Made by a program: the position numbers and the translations under genes
In this document: positions 44,810-56,998 of the stretch, piece by piece
Numbering within the stretch: the stretch's first letter is position 1
Layout: every line of letters begins with the position of its first letter
Assembly: GCA_028280345.1 (NCBI GenBank)
Contig: JANQLY010000017.1
Span: 1 to 64,000, forward strand
From: Pseudomonadales bacterium
Lineage (GTDB): Bacteria > Pseudomonadota > Gammaproteobacteria > Pseudomonadales > UBA7239
Direction of reading: 5' to 3'
DNA length: 64,000 nt
Notes under the pieces: generated by a model
Databases searched by the model: none
Seen by the model: the letters and a program-made list of their open reading frames with translations, nothing else
What the model was told of the DNA's origin: nothing

Positions 44810-47389
44810 TTAGATATTGGTTGCCGCAATTCGCTTGCCTTCATCGTGGCGCAACTGGAAATCCTTGATCTCGTTAAAATTGAGATAACGATAAATATCA
44901 CCTGCTACTGCGTCGATACCCTTTGCATACTCCAGATACTCCTCCGGTGTGGGTAGTTTACCGAGTACAGCAGCTACGGCGGATAGTTCTGCTGAGCCCA
45001 GGTAAACATTCGCGCCCTGGCCAAGACGGTTTGGAAAGTTACGTGTGGAGGTGGAAATGGCAGTTGAGTTCGCCGCAATACGTGCCTGGTTACCCATGCA
45101 CAGCGAGCAGCCCGGCATTTCCAGACGCGCGCCTTTGACACCAAAAGTGTTGTAGTGGCCTTCTTCCATAAGCTGATGCTCGTCCATCTTGGTAGGTGGT
45201 GCGATCCACAGCCGGGTAGAGAGTGCCTCGTCGGTATCATTTAACAGTTTGGCCGCTGCGCGGAAGTGGCCAATGTTGGTCATACAGGAGCCGATAAACA
45301 CTTCCTGAATCGGATCGCCAGCAACTTCTGACAGAAACTTTGCATCGTCCGGGTCATTCGGGCAGCACACAATCGGTTCCTTGATATCTTTCAGGTCGAT
45401 TTCAATCACGGCAGCGTATTCTGCATCGGCATCTGCTTCGAGAAGTTCCGGGTTAGCAAGCCACTCTTCCATTTTTTGTGCACGGCGCTCAAGTGTACGC
45501 ACATCACCGTAACCGTCAGCAATCATAGAGCGCAACAACACGATATTGGAAGTCATATACTCAATGATTGGTTCCTTGTTGAGTTTGATTGTACAACCTG
45601 CGGCAGAACGTTCAGCGGAGGCATCGGAAAGTTCAAACGCCTGTTCAACCTTGAGATCTTCGAGGCCTTCGATTTCAAGCACTTTGCCGGAGAAAATATT
45701 TTTCTTGCCTTCCTTTTCTACGGTAAGTAAACCTTGCTTGATTCCATAGAGAGGAATCGCATGTACAAGATCGCGCAGTGTAATACCCGGTTGCATTTCA
45801 CCTTTAAAACGAACCAGCACAGATTCCGGCATATCCAGTGGCATGACACCGGTTGCTGCGGCAAACGCTACGAGACCGGAACCGGCGGGGAAGGAAATAC
45901 CCAGCGGAAAGCGAGTGTGCGAGTCACCGCCCGTACCGACCATATCCGGCAGTAACATGCGGTTGAGCCAGGAGTGAATCACACCGTCACCCGGGCGCAG
46001 TGAAACACCGCCGCGGTTCATAATAAAGTCCGGCAGGTGGTGCTGGGTTTCAATATCAATTGGCTTTGGATAGGCCGCGGTATGACAAAAAGACTGCATT
46101 ACCAGATCAGCCTGAAAGCCGAGACAGGCGAGGTCTTTAAGTTCGTCGCGGGTCATCGGGCCGGTGGTATCCTGGGAGCCAACCGTCGACATTTTCGGTT
46201 CGCAGTAGGTGCCAGGGCGAATGCCTTCAACACCACAGGCGCGACCGACCATTTTCTGTCCCAGGGTAAAACCCTTGCCGCTGTCGGACGGATCAACCGG
46301 CTTGCGGAACAGTTCGCTCTCAGCGAGGCCGAGGGATTCACGGGCACGGGCGGTCAAGCCGCGGCCAATAATCAGGTTAATACGGCCGTCGGCCTGAACT
46401 TCGTCGAGCAATACGTCCGACTTCAGTTCAAATTTGATGTCTTCGTTTTTCGTGGTGTTGACCATGCGGCCTTCGTAGGGATAGATGTCGAGTACATCGC
46501 CCATTTCCACGTTGGTCACATCGGCCTCAAATACGAGTGCGCCCGCATCTTCCATCGTGTTATAGAAAATCGGTGCCACTTTGCCGCCAATACAAATGCC
46601 GCCGGAGCGTTTGTTCGGTACGCCCGGGATATCTTCACCGATGTACCACAGCACCGAGTTGGTAGCTGATTTACGTGAAGAGCCGGTACCTACCACGTCG
46701 CCGATAAAGGCAATTGGATGACCTTTCTCTTTCAGTTCGTTGATTTGCGCCTCGTTATCATGGATACCTGGACGCGGGTTTTTATACATGGCCTTTGCGT
46801 GCAGCGGAATATCCGGACGTGACCAGGCATCCTGGGCCGGTGAGAGGTCATCGGTATTTGTCTCGCCTTCAACAAAGAAGGCACTGACGGTGATTTTTTC
46901 CGCTACCGCATCATTGGATGTAAACCACTCGCCATCGGCCCAGCTCTGGATCAGACCCTTGGCGTGTTCATTGCCCGCTTTGGCTTTTTCTTCGACATCG
47001 TGGAAGGCATCAAAAATCAGAATGGTTTTCTTGAGCTGTTCTGCGGCTAGCGCGCCGAGTTCGCTGTCGTCGAGCAGGGCGATGAGTGTTTTTACATTGT
47101 AGCCACCGAGCATGCCACCGAGTAGAACAGTTGCCTGCTCACGGTTGATAATCGGGGAGCTGGCCTCACCATTCACGATAGCGGTGAGAAAGCCTGCTTT
47201 GACATAGGCGGCGTCATCAACGCCGGGGGGGATGCGATTGGTAACGAGATCGAGGAGAACATCTTCCTCGCCAGCCGGTGGATTCTTGAGTAGTTCCACC
47301 AGACCATTGGTCTGTTCGGCTGACAGTGGCTGGGGTACTACCCCTTGGGCTGCGCGTTCTTCAACATGTTTACGGTATTCGTCTAACAC
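44810..47389 (-). CDS. acnB: Aconitate hydratase B
   Basis: An 859-residue bacterial aconitase B that interconverts citrate and isocitrate in the TCA cycle. The N-terminal HEAT-like domain (LDEYRKHVEERAAQG) is characteristic of AcnB. The cluster cysteines lie in GSCMTNIGHF and GCSLCMGNQ, and SFCHTAAYPKP is present. Its cluster makes it sensitive to oxidants and NO. It is transcribed as a single gene with its own terminator. Confidence 0.98.
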   Translation of the reverse strand: MLDEYRKHVEERAAQGVVPQPLSAEQTNGLVELLKNPPAGEEDVLLDLVTNRIPPGVDDAAYVKAGFLTAIVNGEASSPIINREQATVLLGGMLGGYNVKTLIALLDDSELGALAAEQLKKTILIFDAFHDVEEKAKAGNEHAKGLIQSWADGEWFTSNDAVAEKITVSAFFVEGETNTDDLSPAQDAWSRPDIPLHAKAMYKNPRPGIHDNEAQINELKEKGHPIAFIGDVVGTGSSRKSATNSVLWYIGEDIPGVPNKRSGGICIGGKVAPIFYNTMEDAGALVFEADVTNVEMGDVLDIYPYEGRMVNTTKNEDIKFELKSDVLLDEVQADGRINLIIGRGLTARARESLGLAESELFRKPVDPSDSGKGFTLGQKMVGRACGVEGIRPGTYCEPKMSTVGSQDTTGPMTRDELKDLACLGFQADLVMQSFCHTAAYPKPIDIETQHHLPDFIMNRGGVSLRPGDGVIHSWLNRMLLPDMVGTGGDSHTRFPLGISFPAGSGLVAFAAATGVMPLDMPESVLVRFKGEMQPGITLRDLVHAIPLYGIKQGLLTVEKEGKKNIFSGKVLEIEGLEDLKVEQAFELSDASAERSAAGCTIKLNKEPIIEYMTSNIVLLRSMIADGYGDVRTLERRAQKMEEWLANPELLEADADAEYAAVIEIDLKDIKEPIVCCPNDPDDAKFLSEVAGDPIQEVFIGSCMTNIGHFRAAAKLLNDTDEALSTRLWIAPPTKMDEHQLMEEGHYNTFGVKGARLEMPGCSLCMGNQARIAANSTAISTSTRNFPNRLGQGANVYLGSAELSAVAAVLGKLPTPEEYLEYAKGIDAVAGDIYRYLNFNEIKDFQLRHDEGKRIAATNI

Positions 47390-47655
47390 AGATTAAGTCC
47401 TCGTACTTCGTTGTTTTAGCGGGGTGGCCCGAGTTTCGCAACTGACTGCGATAAGGCCTTTTGGAGGTCGCGTATTGTACGCAAAAGTGCGCCTGAATTA
47501 AACAGCGAAAACTACAGGCTTTTTTTAAAAATCAATGACTTAGGAGCATTTTTAGCAAAATGATAGACAGCGGCGGGCCACTGGCGCAGAATGCGCCCTT
47601 AACGGGCTCTGCCCCCGTAAAAGGCCGATTCAGGACAAGACCAAGCCAAGAGAAT

Positions 47656-48120
47656 ATGAGTAAAACTGTTATAACCCCGTGTGTGGGTATCTGTTCCACC
47701 AGCATTGCCGGTAGTGTCTGCCGCGGCTGCAAGCGCTTTGCCCACGAGGTGATTCGCTGGAACACCTATACCGACGCAGAGCGACAGATTGTCTGGGAGC
47801 GGCTGGGCGGGTTCCGTACCACGATTGTTTCCAGTTGGCTGGAAGTCACGGACGAGCAACTGCTACAGCAGCAACTCGTAAAACAAAAAATCAAATTCAA
47901 CCCGAATCTCAACAGCTACGCCTGGGCCTATGATCTGCTGCGCGCCGGTGCGAGCCAGATTAACGACCTGGAGCAGTACGGATTACAGCTGTTACCACGG
48001 GCGCAGGGTATGTCGCTGGCAGAAATTAATGAGGCCATAGAAAAAGAATACCTGGCATTGTCAGAAGCTCATTTTCAGCGTTACTTCGACCCGGAACAGA
48101 TTGAGCGCCAGGCGCCCTGA
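47656..48120 (+). CDS. DUF1289 protein
   Basis: A 154-residue protein. The N-terminal DUF1289 domain has CVGICST and CRGCKR cysteine motifs typical of the family, which probably binds zinc or an Fe-S cluster. The C-terminal half is helical and unique. The start at 47656 (AGAGAA ribosome site) is preferred, because the frame from 47560 adds a segment with no family match. miaE follows after 18 nt, so they form an operon. Confidence 0.78.
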   Translation: MSKTVITPCVGICSTSIAGSVCRGCKRFAHEVIRWNTYTDAERQIVWERLGGFRTTIVSSWLEVTDEQLLQQQLVKQKIKFNPNLNSYAWAYDLLRAGASQINDLEQYGLQLLPRAQGMSLAEINEAIEKEYLALSEAHFQRYFDPEQIERQAP

Positions 48121-48138
48121 AGCTATAGAGATTTTATT

Positions 48139-48768
48139 GTGGCTGATGTAAACCTTGCCTTGCAGGAAATAAACGACTTTCTTCACTGTCCGACACCGCA
48201 AGCTTGGCTGGAGGTGGCGAGTCAGCCGCAGAACCTGCCGTTGCTGTTAATTGATCACGCCAATTGTGAAAAGAAAGCGGCGTCATCAGCGATGAACCTT
48301 ATCTATCGCTATACAGAGAAGCCGGATGTATTACTCAAGATGAGTAAACTTGCCCGCGAAGAGTTACGCCACTTTGAGCAGGTACTCGCGATTATGAAAA
48401 AGCGCGGCATTCACTATGAAGTGATTGGCGCTGCGCGCTACGCCGCAGGCATGCATCAGCATATTCGCACCCATGAACCTGCGCGCCTGGTTGATAGTTT
48501 GATTATCGGTGCAATTATTGAAGCGCGTTCTTGCGAACGTTTTGCCAGTCTCGCGCCGTATCTTGATGAAGATTTAAAACAGTTTTACGAATCACTGCTG
48601 AAATCGGAATCACGCCATTACAAAGATTATTTGTCGCTCGCACGCAAATACAGTGAAGAGGCGATTGGACCGCGTTGTGAATTCTTTCTTGAAATTGAAA
48701 AAGGCCTGATTGAATCCGAGGATAACGAGTTTCGTTTTCATAGCGGTATTGTAGATATTACTGCTTAG
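48139..48768 (+). CDS. miaE: tRNA-(ms2io6A)-hydroxylase MiaE
   Basis: A 209-residue di-iron hydroxylase. The carboxylate-bridged metal ligands are in DHANCEKKAA, REELRHFEQV, IEARSCERF and ESRHYKDY. It hydroxylates 2-methylthio-N6-isopentenyl-A37 of tRNAs in an O2-dependent reaction. The start is the GTG at 48139. It is in an operon with the DUF1289 protein, a pairing seen in other gammaproteobacteria. Confidence 0.94.
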   Translation: MADVNLALQEINDFLHCPTPQAWLEVASQPQNLPLLLIDHANCEKKAASSAMNLIYRYTEKPDVLLKMSKLAREELRHFEQVLAIMKKRGIHYEVIGAARYAAGMHQHIRTHEPARLVDSLIIGAIIEARSCERFASLAPYLDEDLKQFYESLLKSESRHYKDYLSLARKYSEEAIGPRCEFFLEIEKGLIESEDNEFRFHSGIVDITA

Positions 48769-48825
48769 TAGAAGCGCGGATATTAGTTTATCCTGATTTT
48801 CTGTTGACTATGGATATTTCGCGAC

Positions 48826-49003
48826 TTATGAGCAACCAAACGAAGTCAGTTTTTGCAGGGTAAATTTGCAGGACGCAAATTTAGGCCTGGTGAGCAGGAG
48901 CGAATCAGGACGACCCTGGGAAAATTGACGGAGTGAGGGTACCCGCAGGGTTGCGATTAAGAGCAGGCCTTTTTGGTTACTTTTGGGGCCACCAAAAGTA
49001 ACT
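48826..49003 (+). repeat. Intergenic structured element of a gammaproteobacterial type
   Basis: This gap of about 310 bp after miaE holds CAGGACGCAAATTTAGG and CAGGAGCGAATCAGGAC blocks and, at the end, an 11-bp hairpin (GTTACTTTTGG 48976-48986, loop GGCCA, complement 48992-49002). The arrangement recalls elements that recur in intergenic regions of several gammaproteobacteria and are often mis-annotated as short ORFs. It is not part of a gene I can support. Confidence 0.55.
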
Positions 49004-49023
49004 TATCTGGTAAGGAAAGAACT

Positions 49024-49072
49024 TCTATAAAAAATTGTTCAGATAGTAAGCAGGACTGTGGTTGTCTGAACA
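49024..49072 (-). terminator. Candidate terminator of SGNH hydrolase gene
   Basis: TGTTCAGA (49036-49043) pairs with TCTGAACA (49065-49072), and the reverse strand then reads AATTTTTTATAG. The loop is long (21 nt), so strength is uncertain. Confidence 0.6.
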
Positions 49073-49077
49073 GTTAC

Positions 49078-50124
49078 TTACTGCGGTATTAATCTTTCCT
49101 GTTGTAAAAACTCCGCCATTGCATCGGTTGCCAGTTGGTGGCCGAGTGCATTCGGGTGAGTAGTATCTTCATCGTTGTGCTTTAGTTCACTTGCTCCATA
49201 CTGGCTATAGGTGCTAAACAGATCGAGGTGGGGAATCTGATGTTTATCGAACTCGGCGGCAACCATTTCATGGTACTGCATCATTGGATAGTCATCGTAG
49301 GGCAGTAGCAGCGGGAAGATTACCGCGGCGAGTTGTGTGTTTTGCTCATCAGTCAGTTGCTTTAATTCAGCAACTGACGTTTGTACCGCCGACCAAAGCT
49401 CTTCGCTGTTATAAAATGTTTTGTAGTTAGCCTTGACGCGAAACTGTTTAGTGGCGCGGTTCCAGGTGTTAACAAGCCAGCCAAGGAACTGTGATTGACT
49501 GGCAATTTTCTGAAAGGTTTTTGCTTTCTTGCGCGCGCTGCCAACACTTTTATAGAGAAACTGTGGCGGTATCGGATCGTTAAGAGTGTAGGTGAGCAAG
49601 ACAAGATCGGGCTGGTAGTGTTGTACCTTGGTCTTATACAGTTCAAGTTCTGCTTCCGTGCCATAACCGCTCACGGCAAAATTTAAGACTTCAATCTTTT
49701 GCGCATACCCGGTTTCATTGAGCTGCTGTTGCAGCAGAGTGGTGAAGGTGTCTTTTAATGGTACGCCATAGCCATAGGCAATCGAATCTCCAAGTACAGC
49801 GATACGAAAAACATTGGCGGGCTTTTCGAGCTGGATATCCTTGCCGCGATGTCCGGCATTATTGATATGACGATTGTTGGGGTCGTACTCAAGATAGAGT
49901 ACCGGGTTTTCGCTTTTAATCAGTTTCGCATTAAGCTTGCGGTTCTTTTTGATATTAGCTTTGTGGGCTGCCGGATCAATTGCCTGCATATAGCCGATGG
50001 CGGACAGTGTGCGAATCGCAATTTCACCAATCACCAGGCACAGTAGCAGGCTTGCCAGCACAAGGCCGAGATTGATGGCGATTTTTTTGGCTGTTTTGCC
50101 GAGGGATTTGCCAGTTTGAGTCAT
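49078..50124 (-). CDS. SGNH/GDSL hydrolase, membrane-anchored
   Basis: A 348-residue protein with one N-terminal membrane segment (INLGLVLASLLLCLVIGEIA) and an extracytoplasmic SGNH domain. Catalytic blocks are LGDSIAYGYG (Ser), SGYGTEAE, TLNDPIP and HPNALGH (His). Such enzymes esterify or de-esterify polysaccharides or lipids in the periplasm. The ATG at 50124 gives a usual N terminus; the frame continues to a TTG at 50169. It stands alone. Confidence 0.8.
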   Translation of the reverse strand: MTQTGKSLGKTAKKIAINLGLVLASLLLCLVIGEIAIRTLSAIGYMQAIDPAAHKANIKKNRKLNAKLIKSENPVLYLEYDPNNRHINNAGHRGKDIQLEKPANVFRIAVLGDSIAYGYGVPLKDTFTTLLQQQLNETGYAQKIEVLNFAVSGYGTEAELELYKTKVQHYQPDLVLLTYTLNDPIPPQFLYKSVGSARKKAKTFQKIASQSQFLGWLVNTWNRATKQFRVKANYKTFYNSEELWSAVQTSVAELKQLTDEQNTQLAAVIFPLLLPYDDYPMMQYHEMVAAEFDKHQIPHLDLFSTYSQYGASELKHNDEDTTHPNALGHQLATDAMAEFLQQERLIPQ

Positions 50125-50270
50125 GGAGGCAGTGTACCACCGAACAACGGGAAAGGCCTGTGCTGCCAATGGGCAGAGGACAGTGGAATCTCGCCGTAGC
50201 GTTTTATCTGCCCGGCAGAATGGTTTACTATACGGCGCTCATTTACAGTTCCAGAAAACGGGGATAATCC

Positions 50271-53629
<3,359 letters not shown>

Positions 53630-53650
53630 AGAGCTATTCGGTTAGTCAAA

Positions 53651-54361
53651 GTGACGGACTTGCCTTCTCAAAATATAGAGCCTGAGCATTTTCATACGGT
53701 AGATCGGGAAAAGCTTGAGCCTGTTGAGCGTTCAGATCACAAACCTCGCATTCTGTTGTTGTATGGTTCGCTGCGGGAGCGTTCATTTAGCCGTTTATTA
53801 ATTGAAGAAGCACAGCGTATTCTTGAAGCGCTCGGTGCTGAAACCCGCGTTTTTAATCCTTCCGGTCTGCCGCTGCCAAATGATGTGCCGGAAGATCATC
53901 TCAAAGTGCAGGAACTGCGTGATCTTGTTATATGGTCAGAAGGGCAGGTGTGGTGTTCGCCAGAACGTCATGGAGCGATGACCGGTATTATGAAAGCGCA
54001 GATCGACTGGATTCCGCTTTCCCTCGGTGCAGTGCGGCCTACCCAGGGTAAAACCCTTGCCGTGATGCAGGTGAATGGAGGCTCACAGTCGTTTAATGTG
54101 ATTAATCAGTTGCGTGTGCTCGGGCGCTGGATGCGTATGTTTACAATTCCCAATCAGTCTTCGGTACCAAAAGCTTTTCTTGAGTTTGATGACGACGGGC
54201 GTATGAAGCCTTCCGGTTATTACGACCGTGTCGTGGATGTGATGGAAGAGCTGATCAAGTTTACGTTGTTGCTGCGTGATCGCAGCGATTATCTGGTAGA
54301 TCGATATTCTGAACGCAAGGAAAGCGCCGAGGAATTAATGGCCAGGGTTAACAAAAAATAG
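53651..54361 (+). CDS. arsH: ArsH-like NADPH-dependent FMN reductase
   Basis: A 236-residue flavoprotein with the ArsH signatures [13 protein letters not shown] (FMN phosphate loop), [20 protein letters not shown] and [14 protein letters not shown]. ArsH oxidises trivalent methyl-arsenicals or acts as a general NADPH quinone/azo reductase. There is no arsR, arsB or arsC here, so arsenic resistance is not supported by context. The start is a GTG 21 nt after fadA, so it may be read with fadBA. It converges with cofD. Confidence 0.86.
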   Translation: MTDLPSQNIEPEHFHTVDREKLEPVERSDHKPRILLLYGSLRERSFSRLLIEEAQRILEALGAETRVFNPSGLPLPNDVPEDHLKVQELRDLVIWSEGQVWCSPERHGAMTGIMKAQIDWIPLSLGAVRPTQGKTLAVMQVNGGSQSFNVINQLRVLGRWMRMFTIPNQSSVPKAFLEFDDDGRMKPSGYYDRVVDVMEELIKFTLLLRDRSDYLVDRYSERKESAEELMARVNKK

Positions 54362-54365
54362 TCGT

Positions 54366-55322
54366 TTACAGTGAATCCAGAACAAACTTGGCCAGCGCCT
54401 GTTTGTCTGCATCGCTTTTCATCAATGTCTGTGTCACCAATGCTTCGATGCCAAGCGCAGTCACACTTTGTTGTTGATCGCTATCTGTATTATCGAGAAT
54501 CAACGTGTCAATTAACCCCTGGTAGTGCTCGGCAATTGCTGCAGAGGTTTTGGGTATCTTTAGCTCATCCATCATTTTTGCAGTGGGGCCTTTAACGGCC
54601 TGACCACCGATAATAGGGGACACAGCAATCACAGGAACTTTAGTCTGTTGTAATTTCTCGCGAATACCGGGCAGGGACAAAATGGGATCGATGCTGACAA
54701 ACGGGTTGGAGGGACAAATAACGATGGCACTCAATGCTGGATCTTCAAGTGCCTGTACAAATGCGGGGTTGGCGGTTGCCTGTTCGGCGCCGTGAAAATA
54801 AAAACCGCTCACCGGTGGCTCGCATTTTTCCCGTACAAAATAATGCTGAAAAGCGAGATCGCCAAACAAGGGATCACTGCTGCGAATAATGGTGCGTACC
54901 GGGTCATTACTCATCGGCAAAATGCGTTGTTCTATACCGCTATCACTTGCCAATTGTGCAGTGATTGCTGTCAAATCGTTGCCATCGGTGAGTAATAAAA
55001 GACGCTTTTTATGAGTTTCGAGATCCTTGTCGCCGAGTAGAAACCAGTCTTCGCCGCCGCGTTTTTTCAGTTCTTCCATAAACTGCCAGGTTTCTCCTTC
55101 CAGGCCCCAGCCAAGGGTTTTATTGCTACGGCCAGAGAGAGTGTAGATCACGGTGTCGATATCGGGGCAAATCGTAAAACCCAGATGTTCAAAATCGTCA
55201 CCGGTATTCACAACAATGGTGAGATTATCGGGGTTCAGTAGTTGGCTGAAACCCAGTGCAAGTTTGGCGCCACCGACACCGCCACACAGGCACAGGATTT
55301 TCTTTTGTTCGGTCTGATTCAT
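54366..55322 (-). CDS. cofD: F420 biosynthesis: LPPG:Fo phosphotransferase CofD
   Basis: A 318-residue enzyme with the GTP/Fo-binding loop LCGGVGGAKLALGF, the NTGDDFEHLG motif and DIDTVIYTLSGRSN. CofD transfers the phospholactyl or related group to Fo, forming F420-0, the first committed step after Fo formation. It overlaps cofE by 4 nt and is followed by arsH, which converges. The pathway enzymes for Fo (cofG/H) and cofC are not in the window. It is unusual in Gammaproteobacteria. Confidence 0.94.
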   Translation of the reverse strand: MNQTEQKKILCLCGGVGGAKLALGFSQLLNPDNLTIVVNTGDDFEHLGFTICPDIDTVIYTLSGRSNKTLGWGLEGETWQFMEELKKRGGEDWFLLGDKDLETHKKRLLLLTDGNDLTAITAQLASDSGIEQRILPMSNDPVRTIIRSSDPLFGDLAFQHYFVREKCEPPVSGFYFHGAEQATANPAFVQALEDPALSAIVICPSNPFVSIDPILSLPGIREKLQQTKVPVIAVSPIIGGQAVKGPTAKMMDELKIPKTSAAIAEHYQGLIDTLILDNTDSDQQQSVTALGIEALVTQTLMKSDADKQALAKFVLDSL

Positions 55323-56086
55323 CGAAACAGATCGTCCTGTTTGGCGCGGATCAGGGTTTCGCTGCCTTGGTCGGAAGACATGAGATTTAAGCCGCGAATA
55401 ATCACCACAGGGGTTCCTTCATCCGCCTGGCCCATTACCAGTGAAGCGGCTGCGGCGATCTCATCAGCCACTGCGGCCTGGGTGACCTTGAGTTCGTTGC
55501 CAAATAAATCGCTTTCGCCAATCTTGTCGTCAATCACAGCAAACCCGGCTGCGCCGATGCATACACCACAGGTGCCATTGCGCCAGGCACGACCAAAGCT
55601 ATCGTTAATCACAATGGCAAGTTGTCTGGTGCCACTTGCCTGTTCCAGTGACTGTTTTAGCTGTTCGGCAGATTGATCAGGATTTTCCGGTAACAGTAGC
55701 AGACGCTCGTCACCGTTCTGTTCAATATTGGATTGATCGATGCCTGCATTGGCATGCACATAGCCATTATTGTGTTCAACAATAACAACACCAAGCTTGG
55801 TTTTAATCACTTCGCGGGATTCATTGAGTAAAACCTGCATTTGGCGCGGGTCCTTGTCGGCTTTGTCGGCGAGTTCCTGTGCCGCTTCGGAAGGGGTAAT
55901 ATCACTGAGCGATACATAGCGATCCTCTGCCTTGGAAACAACCTTTTGGGCGAGCACTACGACATCGCGATCCTGCAAGCTCAGGTGGTTATCCTGTAAT
56001 GCTTGCAGAATCAGTGTCGTCAGACTATCCCCCGGCTGCACAAGGGGGAAGCCGGTCAGTGTGAATAGTTCAACGTGCCGGGACAC
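55319..56086 (-). CDS. cofE: F420-0:L-glutamate ligase CofE
   Basis: A 255-residue ligase that adds glutamates to F420-0 using GTP. DRDVVVLAQKVVSKAEDRYV at the N terminus and GRAWRNGTCGVCIGAAG in the second half are family hallmarks. The length is that of stand-alone CofE, without the C-terminal nitroreductase-like domain of mycobacterial FbiB. The gene overlaps cofD by 4 nt (upstream of it) and follows the F420 reductase gene after 24 nt. All three appear to be co-transcribed. Confidence 0.94.
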   Translation of the reverse strand: MSRHVELFTLTGFPLVQPGDSLTTLILQALQDNHLSLQDRDVVVLAQKVVSKAEDRYVSLSDITPSEAAQELADKADKDPRQMQVLLNESREVIKTKLGVVIVEHNNGYVHANAGIDQSNIEQNGDERLLLLPENPDQSAEQLKQSLEQASGTRQLAIVINDSFGRAWRNGTCGVCIGAAGFAVIDDKIGESDLFGNELKVTQAAVADEIAAAASLVMGQADEGTPVVIIRGLNLMSSDQGSETLIRAKQDDLFR

Positions 56087-56110
56087 GGGATGTCTTGCTC
56101 GGATCTGCGA

Positions 56111-56779
56111 TTAAACGCCAGGTTCTCCGGTGATTTTGATACCGGCACCTGGAATCTTGTACTGCTTGTTTAAGGTAATCAGTACCGAGGTCAGTGCTTC
56201 GGTGGCTGCAGAGTTGGCAATCGGACCTGCGTGCCAGGCTTTGAGTCCTGCGTCAGCTGCAAGGTCGATCACCAACTGGCGTGCATCTTTCTTGTCGCCG
56301 GTAACCAGTACATCGCAATGCACTTCGTGATCGGAATCGAGGTGGGCTGCAGCAATATTCTGAAACGCAGAAACCACCTGCACGTTTTCACCGAGGGTCT
56401 GTTGGGCAATCACACCGGCGGAACCTTCAGCGGGCAGTTGTACGCGGCCGACTTTGGGTGGTACCAGTGCAACCGTTACATCGATAAAGATTTTGCCCTG
56501 AACCGCTTCTTTAATATGGTCGAGGGTGGATTGCTGGTGGGCAAACGGTACCGTCATTGCGACTATTTCTGCTTCGCCAGCTGCCGCGGCGTTTTCCATA
56601 CCGCGGATATTGCCATCGGGTACACGTTCCAGCATGGCATTGGTCGCATCAATTGCCCCTTGTTCCTTGCGCGAGCCGATAATGATCGGATAGCCTGCTT
56701 TGGCCCAGCGATAGACGAGGCCACTGCCGAGGTCGCCGGTGCCGCCGAGCACAGCAATCACAGGTTTGGGTTCAGACAT
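56111..56779 (-). CDS. npdG: NADPH-dependent F420 reductase
   Basis: A 222-residue Rossmann protein of the F420H2:NADP oxidoreductase (Fno/NpdG) family. The NADP loop is VLGGTGDLGSGL, with GSRKEQ as the phosphate-selective follow-up, and NSAATEALTSVLITLNKQYK near the C terminus. It interconverts F420/F420H2 and NADP/NADPH, supplying reduced F420 to other enzymes. The ATG at 56779 has GGAG upstream. It is the first gene of the F420 cluster. Confidence 0.93.
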   Translation of the reverse strand: MSEPKPVIAVLGGTGDLGSGLVYRWAKAGYPIIIGSRKEQGAIDATNAMLERVPDGNIRGMENAAAAGEAEIVAMTVPFAHQQSTLDHIKEAVQGKIFIDVTVALVPPKVGRVQLPAEGSAGVIAQQTLGENVQVVSAFQNIAAAHLDSDHEVHCDVLVTGDKKDARQLVIDLAADAGLKAWHAGPIANSAATEALTSVLITLNKQYKIPGAGIKITGEPGV

Positions 56780-56998
56780 AGTACGCTCCAACAATCTTTA
56801 AAAATGAAATTGCTCGCCATCATAGCGAGGGGGCAGGGGGCTTGCCAGCGTAGATTCCGAAGCGTTTTTGAGGGCTGCAGGGCTTGTAGTTACAGGGGGT
56901 TTACGTTACTCGAAGGCGGTATTTGGGCAGTGTTGATCTGACGCTCAATCAGGTAGAATTTTGTCTGTAATGACCGTTATGGATAGAAAACAGATATT

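Noticed and set aside
46037..46669. Long frame of 210 codons antisense to acnB
   Set aside because: AcnB is certain on the other strand, so this is a shadow created by codon bias.
47560..47655. Extended N terminus of the DUF1289 protein
   Set aside because: The added segment does not fit the family, and an AGAGAA ribosome site supports the ATG at 47656.
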